Below are positions 28,349-36,862 of a stretch of 64,000 nt of DNA, in pieces. A program made the position numbers and the translations under genes. Source of the DNA: Bacteroidales bacterium (GTDB lineage: Bacteria; Bacteroidota; Bacteroidia; Bacteroidales; P3); contig JAKSMP010000005.1 in NCBI GenBank assembly GCA_024400505.1, forward strand, positions 1-64,000. Reading direction: 5' to 3'. The notes beneath the pieces are model-generated. The model did not search any database and was not told the origin of the DNA. It was given only the letters and a program-made list of their open reading frames with translations. The stretch's first letter is position 1. Each line of letters starts with the position of its first letter.

Positions 28349-29326
28349 TCAGATAATTCCTTCGCGCAGCACGTCGTGCAGGTGCAGCACACCAAGGTAT
28401 GTGCCTTGGGTGTCCACCACCAACAACTGAGTGATGGAGTTGGTGCGCATGATGTGAAGCGCATTAACGGCATACTCGGTGGGGGACACACACTTGGGTG
28501 TGGAGGTCATGATATCGGCTGCGGTGAGGGAGTCGAACGAAGTGTTGGCTTTGATCATGCGGCGGAGGTCGCCATCGGTCACTATGCCCAACAGCTGGCC
28601 TCCGTCAGCATTGGCCAACACAGCTGTGCAACCCAGCCGTTTGGAGGTCATCTCTAGTATGGTGTCGCGTATGGAGGTGTCAGGATTGACGGCGGGTTTC
28701 TCATTCTGGATGTAGAGATCGGACACACGCATGTATAGCTGTTTGCCCAAGGCACCGCCAGGGTGGAAGCGGGCAAAGTCGCGGGCGCTGAAATTGCGAC
28801 ATTCTATCAGGGCCACGGCCAAAGCGTCGGCCATCACCAGCTGGGCTGTGGTGCTGCTGGTGGGAGCCAGGTTGTTGGGGCAAGCTTCGTGAGGAACAGT
28901 GGTGTTAAGCACGATGTCGGCCTCGTTGGCCAAGAATGACTGGGTGTTGCCCACAATGGCAATGAGTTTGTTGCCGAAATTTTTCACTAGCGGGATGAGT
29001 ACTTTAATTTCTGGAGTGTTGCCACTTTTGGAGATGCATATCACCACATCGCCGGGTTGTATCATGCCCAGATCGCCATGGATGGCGTCGGCGGCATGCA
29101 TGAATAAAGCGGGAGTGCCTGTGCTATTGAGTGTTGACACCATTTTGGCAGCTATATTGGCACTTTTGCCAATTCCAGTGACAATTACTCTACCAGAGGC
29201 CGAAAAAATGGTTTCCACGGCCTCAGCAAAGCCGTTATCGATGAGTTTTTCTAGACCCTCTATAGCTTTTTTTTCATCGGCAATCACCTGAATTGCAATA
29301 TTCTGTATGTCTTGTTTTGACTTCAA
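28349..29326 (-). CDS. kdsD: D-arabinose 5-phosphate isomerase
   Basis: 325 residues: an SIS sugar-isomerase domain (about 35-175; [20 protein letters not shown] and SKSGNTPEI) and two CBS domains (about 205-325). Converts ribulose 5-phosphate to arabinose 5-phosphate, the first step to KDO in lipopolysaccharide. Adjacent lptB supports this. It is divergent from recQ across a 73-bp gap. Confidence 0.92.
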   Translation of the reverse strand: MKSKQDIQNIAIQVIADEKKAIEGLEKLIDNGFAEAVETIFSASGRVIVTGIGKSANIAAKMVSTLNSTGTPALFMHAADAIHGDLGMIQPGDVVICISKSGNTPEIKVLIPLVKNFGNKLIAIVGNTQSFLANEADIVLNTTVPHEACPNNLAPTSSTTAQLVMADALAVALIECRNFSARDFARFHPGGALGKQLYMRVSDLYIQNEKPAVNPDTSIRDTILEMTSKRLGCTAVLANADGGQLLGIVTDGDLRRMIKANTSFDSLTAADIMTSTPKCVSPTEYAVNALHIMRTNSITQLLVVDTQGTYLGVLHLHDVLREGII

Positions 29327-29361
29327 TGGTAGTTTTTTTTATTAATTTGAAGAATTTTTGC

Positions 29362-29369
29362 TAACTTTG
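29362..29369 (+). promoter_or_regulatory. -7 element for recQ
   Basis: TAACTTTG, 31 nt upstream of the recQ start at 29400, fits TAnnTTTG. The -33 position is a poor match. Confidence 0.45.
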
Positions 29370-29399
29370 AACTGCAAAATTACATCTTTTTTTTGGATT

Positions 29400-31595
29400 A
29401 TGATAGATTTGCAGACAAAGTTAAAAGAAATATTTGGTTTTGACAACTTTAAGGGTGACCAAGAATCCATCATTCAGAGTCTTTTGGATGGCAATGACAC
29501 CTTTGTAATCATGCCCACGGGCGGTGGCAAATCGCTCTGCTATCAGCTGCCCGCCATGATTTGCGAGGGCACAGCCATAGTGGTGTCTCCCCTTATTGCA
29601 TTAATGAAAAACCAGGTGGATGCTGTGCGCTATACTTCTGGCCAAGATTGCGTGGCACATTTCCTCAACTCTTCGCTTTCTCGTCTCCAAACCAAAGAGG
29701 TGAAAGACGATCTACTGCAAGGTGGCACAAAGCTCCTCTATGTGGCTCCCGAAACGTTGGGCAAGGAGGACACTGTGGAGTTTCTCAAACAAATTCCCAT
29801 CTCCTTCTTTGCCATCGACGAGGCTCACTGCATATCAGAGTGGGGGCACGACTTTCGCCCTGAGTACCGCCGTCTGCGCGATGCTATCAATCTCATCAAT
29901 CCTCGGGTGCCCATCCTCACCCTCACTGCCTCCGCCACGCCCAAAGTGCAGCAGGACATTATCCGCAACTTGCGTATGGAAAATGCGCGTGTGTTTGTGT
30001 CCTCCTTCAATCGCCCTAACCTTTATTACGAAGTTCGCCCCAAAAACAGCGATGCCAGAGAACTCCACAAAGAGATTATCAAATTCATTCGCGACAACCA
30101 AGGCAAGTGCGGAATCATCTATTGCCTCACCCGAAAGCGGGTGGAGGAATTGGCCGAGTTACTTCAGCTCAACGGCATAAGGGCATTGCCCTATCACGCT
30201 GGCCTCGACAACAAGGTGCGTGCCGAGAATCAAGACAAATTTCTGATGGAAGAGGCCGATGTGATAGTGGCCACCATCGCCTTTGGCATGGGTATAGACA
30301 AACCCGATGTGCGCTTTGTCATCCACTACGATATCCCCAAGAGCCTCGAAGGATATTACCAAGAGACAGGTCGCGCCGGCCGCGATGGGGGCGAGGGACG
30401 TTGTATCCTCTTCTACAGCGAACATGATGTTGAGAAACTCAACAAGTTTTTTACCGACAAAAATATTACAGAACAAGAGTTGGCCAACCAGCTCATTCAA
30501 GAGATGGTGTCCTATGCCGAGTCGTCGGTGTGCAGGCGACTCAACCTGCTGCGCTATTTCGGTGAGGATTATCCCGCCATGTCATGCGGCTGCTGCGACA
30601 ACTGCCTCCACCCCAAGCCCACTGTGCCAGCCAAAGAGGAGATGCAATACGCCCTCGAAACCATCCAAGCATCCAAGCAGGCCTTCAAAGCCAAGGACAT
30701 AGTAGATATCATGCTGGGGCACCGCACCAACAACACCAAAGTCTATCGCCTCGACAGCCTTGATCAATGGGGACAGGGCACCGACCACGACAGCCTCTTT
30801 TGGAAGGCCGTCCTCCGCCAAGCCGTTTTTGAGAAACTTCTCACCAAGGAAGTGGAACTCTTCGGTGTGCTGAAACTCACACCCGCTGGCACCAAGTTCA
30901 TCAAGCACCCCTATGATATTGCTGTGGCATGCGACCATAATTATTCATCCCCTTCCGACGAGGAAGAAATCACCTCTGCTGCAGCCTCGGCTTCGGCCGC
31001 AGACGAAGCGCTGTATATCCAGCTCAAAGGTTTGCTCAAATCCATCGCCCAGCGCGACAAACTGCCCCTCCACGTCATCTTCGAGGATCGTTCGCTCAAA
31101 GACATGACCATCCAATACCCCTGCACCATTGAGGAACTCAGCCGTTGCCAAGGCGTGGGTATAGCCAAAGCCAAGAAGCACGGACAACCCTTTGTGGACC
31201 TTATCAAATCTTATGTGGAGGACAACGAAATAGAGCGTCCCCAAGACTTTGTGGTGCACACGACCGCCCACAAGTCCGAGAACAAAGTCCATATCATTCG
31301 TGCCATTGATAGCCGCAAGTCGCTGGACGATATCGCCTCTGGCAAAGGTCTCACGCTTCAGCAGCTCATGTCAGAGATGGAGCGCATTATCTCTTCTGGC
31401 ACAAAGCTTAATATCGACTACTACATTAACGAAAATATCGAAGAAGAACACCAAGAGGTGCTTTTGGACTATTGGCGCGAATCTGAGAGCGGCGATCTCC
31501 AAGAGGCTTTCGACGAATTCTCCGACGACCCCGACTACACCGAGGATGAAATACGTCTCATGCGTATCAAATTTCTATCCGACTATGGACACTAA
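29400..31595 (+). CDS. recQ: ATP-dependent DNA helicase RecQ
   Basis: 731 residues from ATG 29400 (MIDLQTKLKEIFG), preferred over 29358, which would place the promoter element inside the gene. A RecA-like helicase core with Walker A MPTGGGKSLCYQL, FAIDEAHCISEWGHDF and the motif VI QETGRAGRDG. The zinc cluster is formed by Cys in VCRRLN...CGCCDNC, then an RQC winged helix, an HRDC-like region (about 550-630) and a C-terminal acidic tail. Acts in recombinational repair. Full length. Confidence 0.95.
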   Translation: MIDLQTKLKEIFGFDNFKGDQESIIQSLLDGNDTFVIMPTGGGKSLCYQLPAMICEGTAIVVSPLIALMKNQVDAVRYTSGQDCVAHFLNSSLSRLQTKEVKDDLLQGGTKLLYVAPETLGKEDTVEFLKQIPISFFAIDEAHCISEWGHDFRPEYRRLRDAINLINPRVPILTLTASATPKVQQDIIRNLRMENARVFVSSFNRPNLYYEVRPKNSDARELHKEIIKFIRDNQGKCGIIYCLTRKRVEELAELLQLNGIRALPYHAGLDNKVRAENQDKFLMEEADVIVATIAFGMGIDKPDVRFVIHYDIPKSLEGYYQETGRAGRDGGEGRCILFYSEHDVEKLNKFFTDKNITEQELANQLIQEMVSYAESSVCRRLNLLRYFGEDYPAMSCGCCDNCLHPKPTVPAKEEMQYALETIQASKQAFKAKDIVDIMLGHRTNNTKVYRLDSLDQWGQGTDHDSLFWKAVLRQAVFEKLLTKEVELFGVLKLTPAGTKFIKHPYDIAVACDHNYSSPSDEEEITSAAASASAADEALYIQLKGLLKSIAQRDKLPLHVIFEDRSLKDMTIQYPCTIEELSRCQGVGIAKAKKHGQPFVDLIKSYVEDNEIERPQDFVVHTTAHKSENKVHIIRAIDSRKSLDDIASGKGLTLQQLMSEMERIISSGTKLNIDYYINENIEEEHQEVLLDYWRESESGDLQEAFDEFSDDPDYTEDEIRLMRIKFLSDYGH

Positions 31596-31657
31596 TTCAT
31601 TGGCTTAGAGGAGTCGCATTTATAACATTGTTTAACCTTAAAAAAATACATAACATA

Positions 31658-32041
31658 ATGACACCTGGAATTAAAGGACACATCGAACGTACAGTAACAC
31701 CCGAAGTCTGTGCCGACCGTATTGGCAGCGGCCTTGTGCAAGTATTTGCCACCCCCATGATGATTGCCTTGATTGAGCAAACTTGTCTCGAGAGCGTGGC
31801 ACCCCACCTCGAAGAGGGACAAGGCACCGTTGGCACGCTAGTCAATGTCTCCCATTGTGCAGCATCTCCAGTGGGCATGAAAGTGTGGTGCGATAGCGAG
31901 CTTGTGGAAGTGGATCGCCGCCGCCTTGTTTTCAGCGTCAAAGCCTATGACGAATGTGGCCTCATTGGTGAAGGCACCCACGAACGTTTCATCATTGACT
32001 CTGCAAAGTTTCAAGCCAAGATCGACAGCAAAAAATTATAG
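31658..32041 (+). CDS. hotdog-fold thioesterase
   Basis: 127 residues from ATG 31658. A single hotdog domain like the fluoroacetyl-CoA thioesterase group: VFATPMMIALIEQTC, GTLVNVSHCAASPVGMKV and VDRRRLVFSVKAYDECGLIGEG. The T/C, E and H arrangement of that family can be seen. It probably hydrolyses a small acyl-CoA; the substrate is unknown. It follows recQ by 62 nt. Confidence 0.8.
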   Translation: MTPGIKGHIERTVTPEVCADRIGSGLVQVFATPMMIALIEQTCLESVAPHLEEGQGTVGTLVNVSHCAASPVGMKVWCDSELVEVDRRRLVFSVKAYDECGLIGEGTHERFIIDSAKFQAKIDSKKL

Positions 32042-32100
32042 GATTCAAAACCATAGAACGACTTGTGTGGCGCGGAATTCCGCATCCGTAATATTTTATT

Positions 32101-33534
32101 ATGCTTCGCTTTTTCCTCTTTCTTGCGCTTCTGTTGCTGGTGCAGCATAGCATGGCTCAGTCCACTCCGCCTGAGCCTTTCGGACCTATCCCTACCGACG
32201 ACCAAGTGCGTTGGCAACGGATGGAAATGAACATGTTCTGCCATTTCGGCCCCAACACTTTCTCTGGCCTCGAATGGGGAGAAGGCACAGAAGCCGAAGA
32301 TATGTTCTGTCCTACCCAGCTCGACTGTGATCAGTGGACAGCCGTGGCGCGTGCTGCTGGATTTCGTGGCATCATTATCACGGCCAAACATCATGATGGT
32401 TTTTGTCTTTGGCCCAATCCGGCAAGCAACCACACCGTGCGCCAAAGCAAGTGGCAGGGCGGCAAAGGCGATGTTTTGCGCGAGCTCTCCCGCGCTTGTC
32501 GTAAGGCCAACTTGAAATTCGGTATCTACATCTCGCCCTGGGATCGCAATGCCCCCACCTACGGCACACCTGAATATAACAACACTTTCCGCCAAACCCT
32601 AGAACATGCGCTCACTCATTATGGTCCCATCTTTGAGCAATGGTTTGATGGTGCTTGCGGAGAGGGACCCAATGGCAAACGCCAAGAATATGACTGGCCG
32701 CTGTTCAACTCTACTGTCCTCAGATACCAGCCAAACGCTCTTATATTCAGTGATGTGGGGCCCGGATGCCATTGGATGGGTAACGAGAATGCCGTCAATG
32801 GCGAGACTTGCTGGAGTCGCCTCTCCACCCATGGATTTGCGCCAGGCAAGGCTTCTCCCTCCTTGGACACGCTCAATCAGGGTCAGCGAAATGGACAGCA
32901 TTGGATTCCTGCCGAAGCCGATGTGTCAATTCGCCCGGGGTGGTTCTACCATGCTTCAGAGCACCCCAAATCCCTTCATCAACTTCTTTCCATTTATTAC
33001 ACCAGCGTGGGGCGTAATGCGCTGCTGTTGCTCAACGTGCCGCCCGATAATCGCGGCCTTATCCCTGCCGAGGACTCTACTCGCCTTGTGGAATTTCGCC
33101 AGGCGCTCAACGCTATCTTTCGTCGCGATTTGACCAAGGGAGCTCGAGCCCTCTCGCCCTACACCCGAGATGGAGGCAATCAGCAGTTTGCTGCTCACCA
33201 TGTGCTTGACACCAACTACCATTCATATTGGACCGTGGATGACACTTGCCTCAATCCCACCCTTGACATCAACCTGCTGCGGGCCACCACTTTCAACCGC
33301 ATCATGCTCCAAGAGTATATTCCGTTGGGCCAGCGGGTGGAGGCTTTCGAGGTGTGGGCGATGCAGAATGGCATATGGCGCAAGGTGTCTGCTGGCACCA
33401 CCATTGGCTATAAGCGCATCCTCCTCACTCAACCCATCACCACCCACGCCATTCGCATCCGTTTGACAGGTAGAGCATGTCCCGTGATCAATCGTGTTGC
33501 CCTGTTTATGGATAATATCTATGAAGAGAATTAG
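32101..33534 (+). CDS. alpha-L-fucosidase, GH29
   Basis: 477 residues with a signal peptide ending SMAQ (about 20). A GH29 barrel covers about 30-350: CHFGPNTFSGLEWG, ITAKHHDGFCLWP and GIYISPWDRN, with the nucleophile Asp183 in QWFDGACGEG. The last 130 residues (VLDTNYHSYWTVDD ... TFNRIMLQEYI) form an F5/8 type C (CBM32-like) domain. Cleaves alpha-fucosyl residues, for instance from host glycans, in the periplasm or outside. The EamA gene starts inside its last codons. Confidence 0.92.
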   Translation: MLRFFLFLALLLLVQHSMAQSTPPEPFGPIPTDDQVRWQRMEMNMFCHFGPNTFSGLEWGEGTEAEDMFCPTQLDCDQWTAVARAAGFRGIIITAKHHDGFCLWPNPASNHTVRQSKWQGGKGDVLRELSRACRKANLKFGIYISPWDRNAPTYGTPEYNNTFRQTLEHALTHYGPIFEQWFDGACGEGPNGKRQEYDWPLFNSTVLRYQPNALIFSDVGPGCHWMGNENAVNGETCWSRLSTHGFAPGKASPSLDTLNQGQRNGQHWIPAEADVSIRPGWFYHASEHPKSLHQLLSIYYTSVGRNALLLLNVPPDNRGLIPAEDSTRLVEFRQALNAIFRRDLTKGARALSPYTRDGGNQQFAAHHVLDTNYHSYWTVDDTCLNPTLDINLLRATTFNRIMLQEYIPLGQRVEAFEVWAMQNGIWRKVSAGTTIGYKRILLTQPITTHAIRIRLTGRACPVINRVALFMDNIYEEN

Positions 33535-34432
33535 CTTACCACGTCAGCTCGTTGGCCATTTGGCATGTTTTGGCGCTTATGCCATCTTTGGCTTTAACAT
33601 CATCTTCTGCAAGGATATCTCCAATCAGAGTATCCTTTCTCCAGAGGTGCTGTTTGCTTTCCGTGCCATAGGAGCAGGAGTGCTTTTTTGGTTGCTTGGG
33701 TTGTTCACCCCCCGGGTGCATGTGCCTGCGCGTGACCTCTTGGCCATGTTTGGTGCCGGGTTCATCGGCTTGGTGATGCCTCAGATGACGTTTCTATATG
33801 CCGTGGGTATGACCACGCCCGTGGATTTGTCGGTGGTCAACTCCATCACTCCTATCATGACCATGTTTGTGGCTGCCATCTTCCTCAAAGAGCCCATCAC
33901 TTGGCAGAAAGCTGGCGGAGTGGTTGTCAGCTTTGCTGGCGTGGTGTGGCTCATCCTTCAGTCGGCCCATGCTAGTGGCGTGCAAAAGAGTTCGCCCTTG
34001 GGCATAGCTCTCACCATCCTCAATGCTTTCTGTTTTGCCCTTTATCTGGGCGTGTGCCGCCCCATTATTCAACGCTACGATGTGATTACGCTCATGAAAT
34101 GGATGTTCCTTTTTGCGTTGCTCATCATTCTGCCTTTCTCCGTCAGAGGAATTTTGCACACCCATTATTCTGAGGTTTCAACCCAGGTGTGGCTAGAGGT
34201 GGCCTACCTCATATTCTTTGCCACATTCGTGGCCTATTTTCTCATCCCGCTTGGCCAGCAGCGCATACGGCCCACCTTGGTGAGCATGTACAATTATCTT
34301 CAACCCATCATCGCTTGTGTGGTGGGTGTGGCCTTGGGCATGGATCGCCTTACGGCCACCAAGGTGCTGTCCGCCGCCCTCATCATAGCCGGCGTGGCCA
34401 TCGTAAACCGCAGCAGGGCCAAGGAAGGTTGA
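33521..34432 (+). CDS. EamA-family transporter
   Basis: 303 residues from ATG 33521, overlapping the fucosidase stop by 14 bp. Ten membrane helices in two EamA halves: FNIIFCKDIS, FRAIGAGVLFWLLG and SVVNSITPIMTMFVAAIFLKEP in the first half, SMYNYLQPIIACVVGVALG in the second. Exports or imports small metabolites; the substrate is unknown. Translational coupling with the fucosidase suggests a shared task. Confidence 0.85.
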   Translation: MKRISLPRQLVGHLACFGAYAIFGFNIIFCKDISNQSILSPEVLFAFRAIGAGVLFWLLGLFTPRVHVPARDLLAMFGAGFIGLVMPQMTFLYAVGMTTPVDLSVVNSITPIMTMFVAAIFLKEPITWQKAGGVVVSFAGVVWLILQSAHASGVQKSSPLGIALTILNAFCFALYLGVCRPIIQRYDVITLMKWMFLFALLIILPFSVRGILHTHYSEVSTQVWLEVAYLIFFATFVAYFLIPLGQQRIRPTLVSMYNYLQPIIACVVGVALGMDRLTATKVLSAALIIAGVAIVNRSRAKEG

Positions 34433-34546
34433 TGAGTGCTAAGGTTGGACACTTTGCCTATCGCAAAAAAAGTATTATCTCCTTAACTTCGTCAATAAAT
34501 GCGCTGCCTCCATCGTCACTAAGGGCTCCTATTTCATTTTTCAGAA

Positions 34547-34725
34547 TTTTAGTTTTTTAGTTTTTTAGAATTTGGTACCCCTAGCAACGGAAACGAGTGT
34601 TAAATTATTTTTATAATATAATATATAATATTTATATTATATATTATATTATAACCCATGGTGCCCCACCATACCCCCTACCTACCAAAAACTAAAAAAC
34701 TAAAAACTAAAAAACTAAAAAAATA
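34547..34725. repeat. large inverted-repeat structure with a perfect 44-bp palindrome
   Basis: 34611-34631 and 34634-34654 are exact reverse complements (21-bp AT-only stem, 2-nt loop). Further out, TTTTTTAG repeats at 34547-34569 face CTAAAAAA repeats at 34690-34722, giving a second pair of arms. It lies between convergent genes and could extrude a cruciform. Confidence 0.85.
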
Positions 34726-34743
34726 CATTGTACCCTTCGCAGT

Positions 34744-34805
34744 CACGAACCCCATATCTCCTCGTTATCAACCATATATCTGCTCGCAAGCAACCATATA
34801 TCTCC
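34744..34805. repeat. 22-bp repeat array, reverse orientation
   Basis: A partial unit ending at 34761, then full units at 34762-34783 and 34784-34805. The last is the exact reverse complement of the unit at 8238-8259. Confidence 0.88.
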
Positions 34806-35012
34806 CCGCTCAGGAGTGTGCAGTTTCCCAAAAAAGTGCAAAACCAACACCTCTCGCACACATTCATCGGTGGCAGAATTGCTGCTTTTTGCTTTTTCTG
34901 CTATAAAAGTAGCCGTTTTGCCTTGTGTCATCGGCTGGTGGATATTTTCTTGCACGTTGCATCTTTGACCCAATGTTGAGTGAAAGTATGGAGTAAAATT
35001 TGCTCATTGAAT

Positions 35013-35045
35013 GAAAAACACACACCCTTTGGATGTGTGTTTTTC
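35013..35045. terminator. bidirectional terminator
   Basis: A perfect 12-bp stem GAAAAACACACA/TGTGTGTTTTTC with a 9-nt loop. The T-rich arm serves either strand. It lies 97 nt past the stop of the last gene of the long minus-strand run. Confidence 0.85.
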
Positions 35046-35141
35046 AGTTTTTTGTTTATACTTTTGGTATTCCAAGTGATGAAAGTGAGTTCTATACATT
35101 CCACATTCCCTAGAAAGCAATTTATAGCATCCACTTGAATT

Positions 35142-36842
35142 TTATCTTTCGCGCCGATCAATGACCTTGTTGAGGTGGTAGCGGCGGCCGGTGGCTGGCT
35201 CAATGGCGTCAATAAACTGTTGGTCGAACCCCGGAGTGGTGTAGCGTCCACGGATCACTTGCCCGTTTTCATCCACGGGTCGCACCACTTGGTCGTTGTA
35301 TCGCACTATCAGGTGCTTGGCCAGTTTATCCCAGCGTTCCATCATCCGCTGGGTGTAAGCAATGCTTTTTGTGTTGAGATAAGCCTGCCTATCGCCCGGA
35401 GTGAGCAAGGCGATGGCATTTAGCACCGAATCTTGATCGGCCCAATAGTAGTCCTCTAGTTCCTTTTGGGCTTTCCGCAAGTCGTCTATCATCATGGAGT
35501 ATCGTGGATAAATCATGTTGGCCACCCAGTTGTTGAGCCAAAAGGCCGACTCGAATGAGAATTCGTTGCGAGGATTGTTCTCGGGGCGGAATGGGTCAGG
35601 CACTTGGGTGATGCAGCAGTAGAGCGGCACGTAAGCTACCATATTGGCGTCATCGCAGTTGAACCATGTTACGCCGCCCACATCGTTGGGCAGCCACGAG
35701 CGCATTTGGCAAGTCATGGTGAATCCCGATTGTTGTGTGGCAATAGCGCGCTCGCGGAAGAGGTGAGAGCCGTTGGAGGCTTGGAAATGCATGGGAAGCG
35801 GGCGAACGGGCGACGACCATGGCCCAGCCGTCATGTCGGCGGTCATGTCCAGCGGGGTGCCTTCAAAATGGTCGCGCATATCTTGCTGCACTTCTCTTAG
35901 CGTAAGAGGCTTGTCGGGCTTTATCCAAAGCGGTAGGTGGTCGCATTTGTCAAATTCGCCATTGATGTAGGGCAAGTATTTGTCCATCTCGGCGGTGTTG
36001 TAGTGATGGCGGAAGAAGCTCCACACGCGAGCATCGGCATATCGTACGTTTTCGAAATCGATGGGGCAATAGGCATCGCGGAAGGAAAAATCTTCGGCTG
36101 CACCTTGGAAGTAGCCTCGCTGGCGTGCAAAGTCTATCACGTCGGCTGCATAGACGCACGCTACTTCGGGGCGCATGATTTGCTGGATTCGTCCGCTGGA
36201 TAGGCTCTTGTAGGATTTCTTTTGCTCGAGTGGGAATTGTCGGATGCGGCTAAGGTTGGCATGGGCGCAGATGCAGTCGTCAGGTACTCGCAGTGCTACC
36301 CACACGGCCCCTTTCTGGCCAGGTCCTTTGCCAATGATTTCCATGATCCATGCTTCGGCCGGATCGCAGATGGTGAGGGTTTCGCCGCTAGAGTTATAGC
36401 CGTATCGCTCCACCAACTGGGCTATGCAACGAATGGCTTCGCGAGCATTGGCAGAGCGCTGAAGGGTGAGGCGCATGAGGCTGAAATAGTCGAGCAGCCC
36501 CTCGGCGTTGACCAGCTCTAGGCGACCATCAAAGGTGGTTTCAACAATGGTTAGTTGTTTCTCATTCATGAGCCCTACCACGTTGTAGGTGTATTCAACT
36601 TGGTCAACATATTGTCCTTCGTGGCTGGGTCCCCACCCGTGAATGGCAATTTTTTCGCCTGGTGTGTGGCGGCCGGCTGGGCTGTAGAAGAGTGAGCCGG
36701 AGAAACCAAAACCATCGCAGTTGTAGCTGCACATGACGCTGCCGTCGGCTGATGCAAGTTTGCCCACTATGAGGTTGGTGCAAGCTAGGGTGTGGCTTGC
36801 TGCTAGCAGGAGGATGAAGATGGATAAGATGTGCTTTTTCAT
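35142..36842 (-). CDS. secreted C69-family dipeptidase, second copy
   Basis: 566 residues. The signal peptide ends LA, exposing Cys21 (CTNLIVG) as the N-terminal nucleophile. The blocks GETTFDGRLE-like, LQRSANAREA and LTICDPAEAWIMEIIGKG match the paralogue at 15024. The two are clearly divergent, so this is an old duplication. It is the last gene of the minus-strand envelope run, 20 nt after the LtaS-like gene. Confidence 0.9.
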   Translation of the reverse strand: MKKHILSIFILLLAASHTLACTNLIVGKLASADGSVMCSYNCDGFGFSGSLFYSPAGRHTPGEKIAIHGWGPSHEGQYVDQVEYTYNVVGLMNEKQLTIVETTFDGRLELVNAEGLLDYFSLMRLTLQRSANAREAIRCIAQLVERYGYNSSGETLTICDPAEAWIMEIIGKGPGQKGAVWVALRVPDDCICAHANLSRIRQFPLEQKKSYKSLSSGRIQQIMRPEVACVYAADVIDFARQRGYFQGAAEDFSFRDAYCPIDFENVRYADARVWSFFRHHYNTAEMDKYLPYINGEFDKCDHLPLWIKPDKPLTLREVQQDMRDHFEGTPLDMTADMTAGPWSSPVRPLPMHFQASNGSHLFRERAIATQQSGFTMTCQMRSWLPNDVGGVTWFNCDDANMVAYVPLYCCITQVPDPFRPENNPRNEFSFESAFWLNNWVANMIYPRYSMMIDDLRKAQKELEDYYWADQDSVLNAIALLTPGDRQAYLNTKSIAYTQRMMERWDKLAKHLIVRYNDQVVRPVDENGQVIRGRYTTPGFDQQFIDAIEPATGRRYHLNKVIDRRER

Positions 36843-36862
36843 TGTTTGTTGTAGAGGGTGTT

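Larger units (their letters stand above)
34433..35012. other. 580-bp intergenic region with repeats only
   Basis: Besides the palindrome and the 22-bp array I see no gene or RNA. The remaining 34806-35012 has no clear structure. Confidence 0.6.
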
